From an uncultured Ruminococcus sp. (GTDB lineage Bacteria > Bacillota > Clostridia > Oscillospirales > Ruminococcaceae), in contig CALEPT010000095.1 of the NCBI GenBank assembly GCA_937910385.1, positions 1-32,523 of the forward strand: a DNA stretch of 32,523 nt, read 5' to 3'. The notes beneath the pieces were generated by a model. That model searched no databases, had not been told where the DNA came from, and saw only the letters and a program-made list of their open reading frames with translations. The position numbers and the translations under genes were made by a program. Below, in pieces: positions 30,956-32,523 of this stretch (its first letter is position 1; every line of letters begins with the position of its first letter).

Positions 30956-32523
30956 GTGAAGAAAATTATTGCATTTATGCTTTCACTTTGCATTTTGGGC
31001 GGAGCTTTGCCGACCATGACAAAATACGCGCCCGATATGGCTATAGTTGCAAGTGCGGAGGAATACACAGAGGGAGAAATCGGTTCTATACAATATTTGC
31101 AGTATGCTGATCATATTGAAATTATAGGATTCGATAAAAGTGTAGCAGGATCTGTGGAACTTCTGTCAGAGATAAACGGTCTTCCTATTACTGTTATCCG
31201 TTCGACAGCTTTTTGTGCTTGTCAGTACATTACTTCCATCAAGCTCCCGTCAACCGTTACAACCATTGGAAGTGGTGCTTTTGATTATTGTTTAGCTCTT
31301 GAATCAGTAGTAATGTCCGATAGCGTGACAAGCGTTGGAGAGGCTGCATTTTCTCGCTGTGCTAAGCTTAAATCGGTAACTTTTTCTTCAAATTTAAGTG
31401 AAATTCCGCAAAGCTGTTTTGAAGACTGCGTTAGCCTTGAATCAATAGTTATTCCCGAAAATATTACGAGCATAGGACTTAATGCTTTTTACGGCTGTTA
31501 TGCTTTAACTTCGGTAACTATCAAGAACCCCAATTGTGCGATCTATGACAGCAATACCACGTTTTCGGATACTGAAAGTGGATATGCGGATTATGCCGCT
31601 TTTCATGGCACGATATACGGATACGAAGGCTCGACAGCGCAAGCTCATGCCGAGAAATATAATATAAATTTTGTCGCCCTCGAAGGAGGAGATATTCCGA
31701 TAGAAGCAAGTTCGGGTACTTGCGGCGAAAATCTCACATGGGTACTTGACAGTTATGGAACACTCACTATATCGGGGACGGGAGATATGTTTGATTATTC
31801 TCTCTATGAAGATAGTCCATTTTATCATAATGATGATATAAAATCTGTTATTATTAAAAACGGTGTCACAAGCATAGGCGATTATGCGTTTTATTTGTGC
31901 ACAAACCTTGAATCAATAACAATCCCTGATTCCGTTACAAGCATTGGCCATATTGCGTTTACTTGCTGTGAAAGCCTTACATCTATAACGATCCCCGATT
32001 CTGTAACGAGTATAGGCGGTTCTGCGTTTAATGACTGTGAAAGCCTTACATCTATAACGATCCCCGATTCGGTCACAAGTATAGGCAATGCTGCGTTTTA
32101 TTACTGCCCAAACCTTGAATCAATAACCATACTGAATCCCGATTGCATAATCCCTGATTCTTCATCTGCAATATTTAACAGGTATGATGATGAAAAAGGT
32201 GGATATTACTTTTACGGTACTATCTACGGCTACTCAGGTTCAACTGCTCAGGCATACGCCGAGAAATACGGCTATACCTTCGTTGCTCTTAACGGAGAAC
32301 CTCCAGTCACAACAACTACCACCACAACATCAACTTCTACGACGACAACCACCACTGCCGCCACAGTTACTTCCGCGCCCTACGACGTTATCTACGGCGA
32401 CGCAAACGAAAACGGCACTATCGAAATGGCAGATGCCGTGCTGATACTCCAGTCGCAGTCTAATCCCGATAAATACGGCGTGGACGGCACGGAAGAGGGT
32501 CACATAACGGCGCAGGGTCTCAC
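30956..32523 (+). CDS. BspA-type leucine-rich repeat surface protein with dockerin, 3' truncated by window end
   Basis: At least 522 codons, open to the edge. A GTG start follows GGGGGAG, and the signal peptide ends near VASA. Many 23-residue repeats of the type LxSITIPDSVTSIGxxAF make up two leucine-rich blocks. Each ends in a matching cap, GTIYGYEGSTAQAHAEKY and GTIYGYSGSTAQAYAEKY, each followed by FVAL. Between the blocks is a linker with GTLTISGTGDMFDY, common in secreted Firmicutes repeat proteins. A Thr-rich linker (about 449-475) leads to a dockerin: first loop GDANENGTIEMADAVLIL, then NPDKYGVDGTEEGHITAQG, a Ruminococcus-style pattern. The second calcium loop is beyond the window. Binding to host glycoproteins or fibre is inferred from the family. 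The gene is easily missed, being GTG-initiated and open-ended. Confidence 0.9.
   Translation, partial: MKKIIAFMLSLCILGGALPTMTKYAPDMAIVASAEEYTEGEIGSIQYLQYADHIEIIGFDKSVAGSVELLSEINGLPITVIRSTAFCACQYITSIKLPSTVTTIGSGAFDYCLALESVVMSDSVTSVGEAAFSRCAKLKSVTFSSNLSEIPQSCFEDCVSLESIVIPENITSIGLNAFYGCYALTSVTIKNPNCAIYDSNTTFSDTESGYADYAAFHGTIYGYEGSTAQAHAEKYNINFVALEGGDIPIEASSGTCGENLTWVLDSYGTLTISGTGDMFDYSLYEDSPFYHNDDIKSVIIKNGVTSIGDYAFYLCTNLESITIPDSVTSIGHIAFTCCESLTSITIPDSVTSIGGSAFNDCESLTSITIPDSVTSIGNAAFYYCPNLESITILNPDCIIPDSSSAIFNRYDDEKGGYYFYGTIYGYSGSTAQAYAEKYGYTFVALNGEPPVTTTTTTTSTSTTTTTTAATVTSAPYDVIYGDANENGTIEMADAVLILQSQSNPDKYGVDGTEEGHITAQGL
31967..32104 (+). repeat. 69-bp tandem DNA duplication inside the leucine-rich repeat gene
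   Basis: Two 69-base units start at 31967 and 32036. Their first 35 bases are identical, and the rest is close. Each encodes one 23-residue repeat. The identity at silent positions points to recent unit duplication, unlike the older, diverged repeats around it. Confidence 0.8.

Overview
The window looks like a contig from a gut or rumen Ruminococcus-type member of the Oscillospiraceae. Evidence: three proteins with dockerin or dockerin-like calcium-binding repeats, a BspA-type leucine-rich repeat surface protein with a Thr-rich linker, an LL-diaminopimelate aminotransferase (DapL) lysine route, AGGAGG ribosome binding sites with TTGNNN-17-TATAAT promoters, and an ECF folate transporter S component. 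The first 23 bases match the 3' end of an Illumina TruSeq adapter, so the left edge is an assembly artefact. The right edge cuts a gene.

Left part (192-10773), almost all on the minus strand. A MarR regulator with a perfect 29-bp palindrome upstream leads a heterodimeric ABC exporter pair. Next come UDP-glucose 6-dehydrogenase (ugd), a D-lactate dehydrogenase-type enzyme, and type III pantothenate kinase (coaX). coaX is divergent from coaBC, so two CoA biosynthesis steps share one promoter region. folC and a FolT-type S component form an overlapping operon behind a strong promoter and a leader that I read as a class I tetrahydrofolate riboswitch.

Centre (11145-13267), plus strand. This is the most unusual part. 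A small secreted or lipid-anchored protein carries four copies of a VYGP(P/A) motif, arranged as two modules around a dockerin-like pair of calcium loops. It overlaps a radical SAM/SPASM protein of the peptide-modifying type. I infer a ribosomally made, surface-displayed product modified at the VYGP motifs. An array of seven consecutive perfect hairpins separates this pair from a rubredoxin gene.

Right part (13391-32523), plus strand. It holds a DUF1846 protein, dapF-dapL, a degenerate-GGDEF membrane sensor paired with an orphan sugar-type binding lipoprotein, a GHL10-type lipoprotein, uvrB, uvrA and purA. These are followed by a transglutaminase-dockerin protein, translationally close to a membrane protein with six TAPVLDD repeats, and by the truncated leucine-rich repeat/dockerin protein. 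Hairpin-rich intergenic elements recur at 14891-15050 and 28338-28410. No tRNA, rRNA, CRISPR array, transposase or phage gene was seen.
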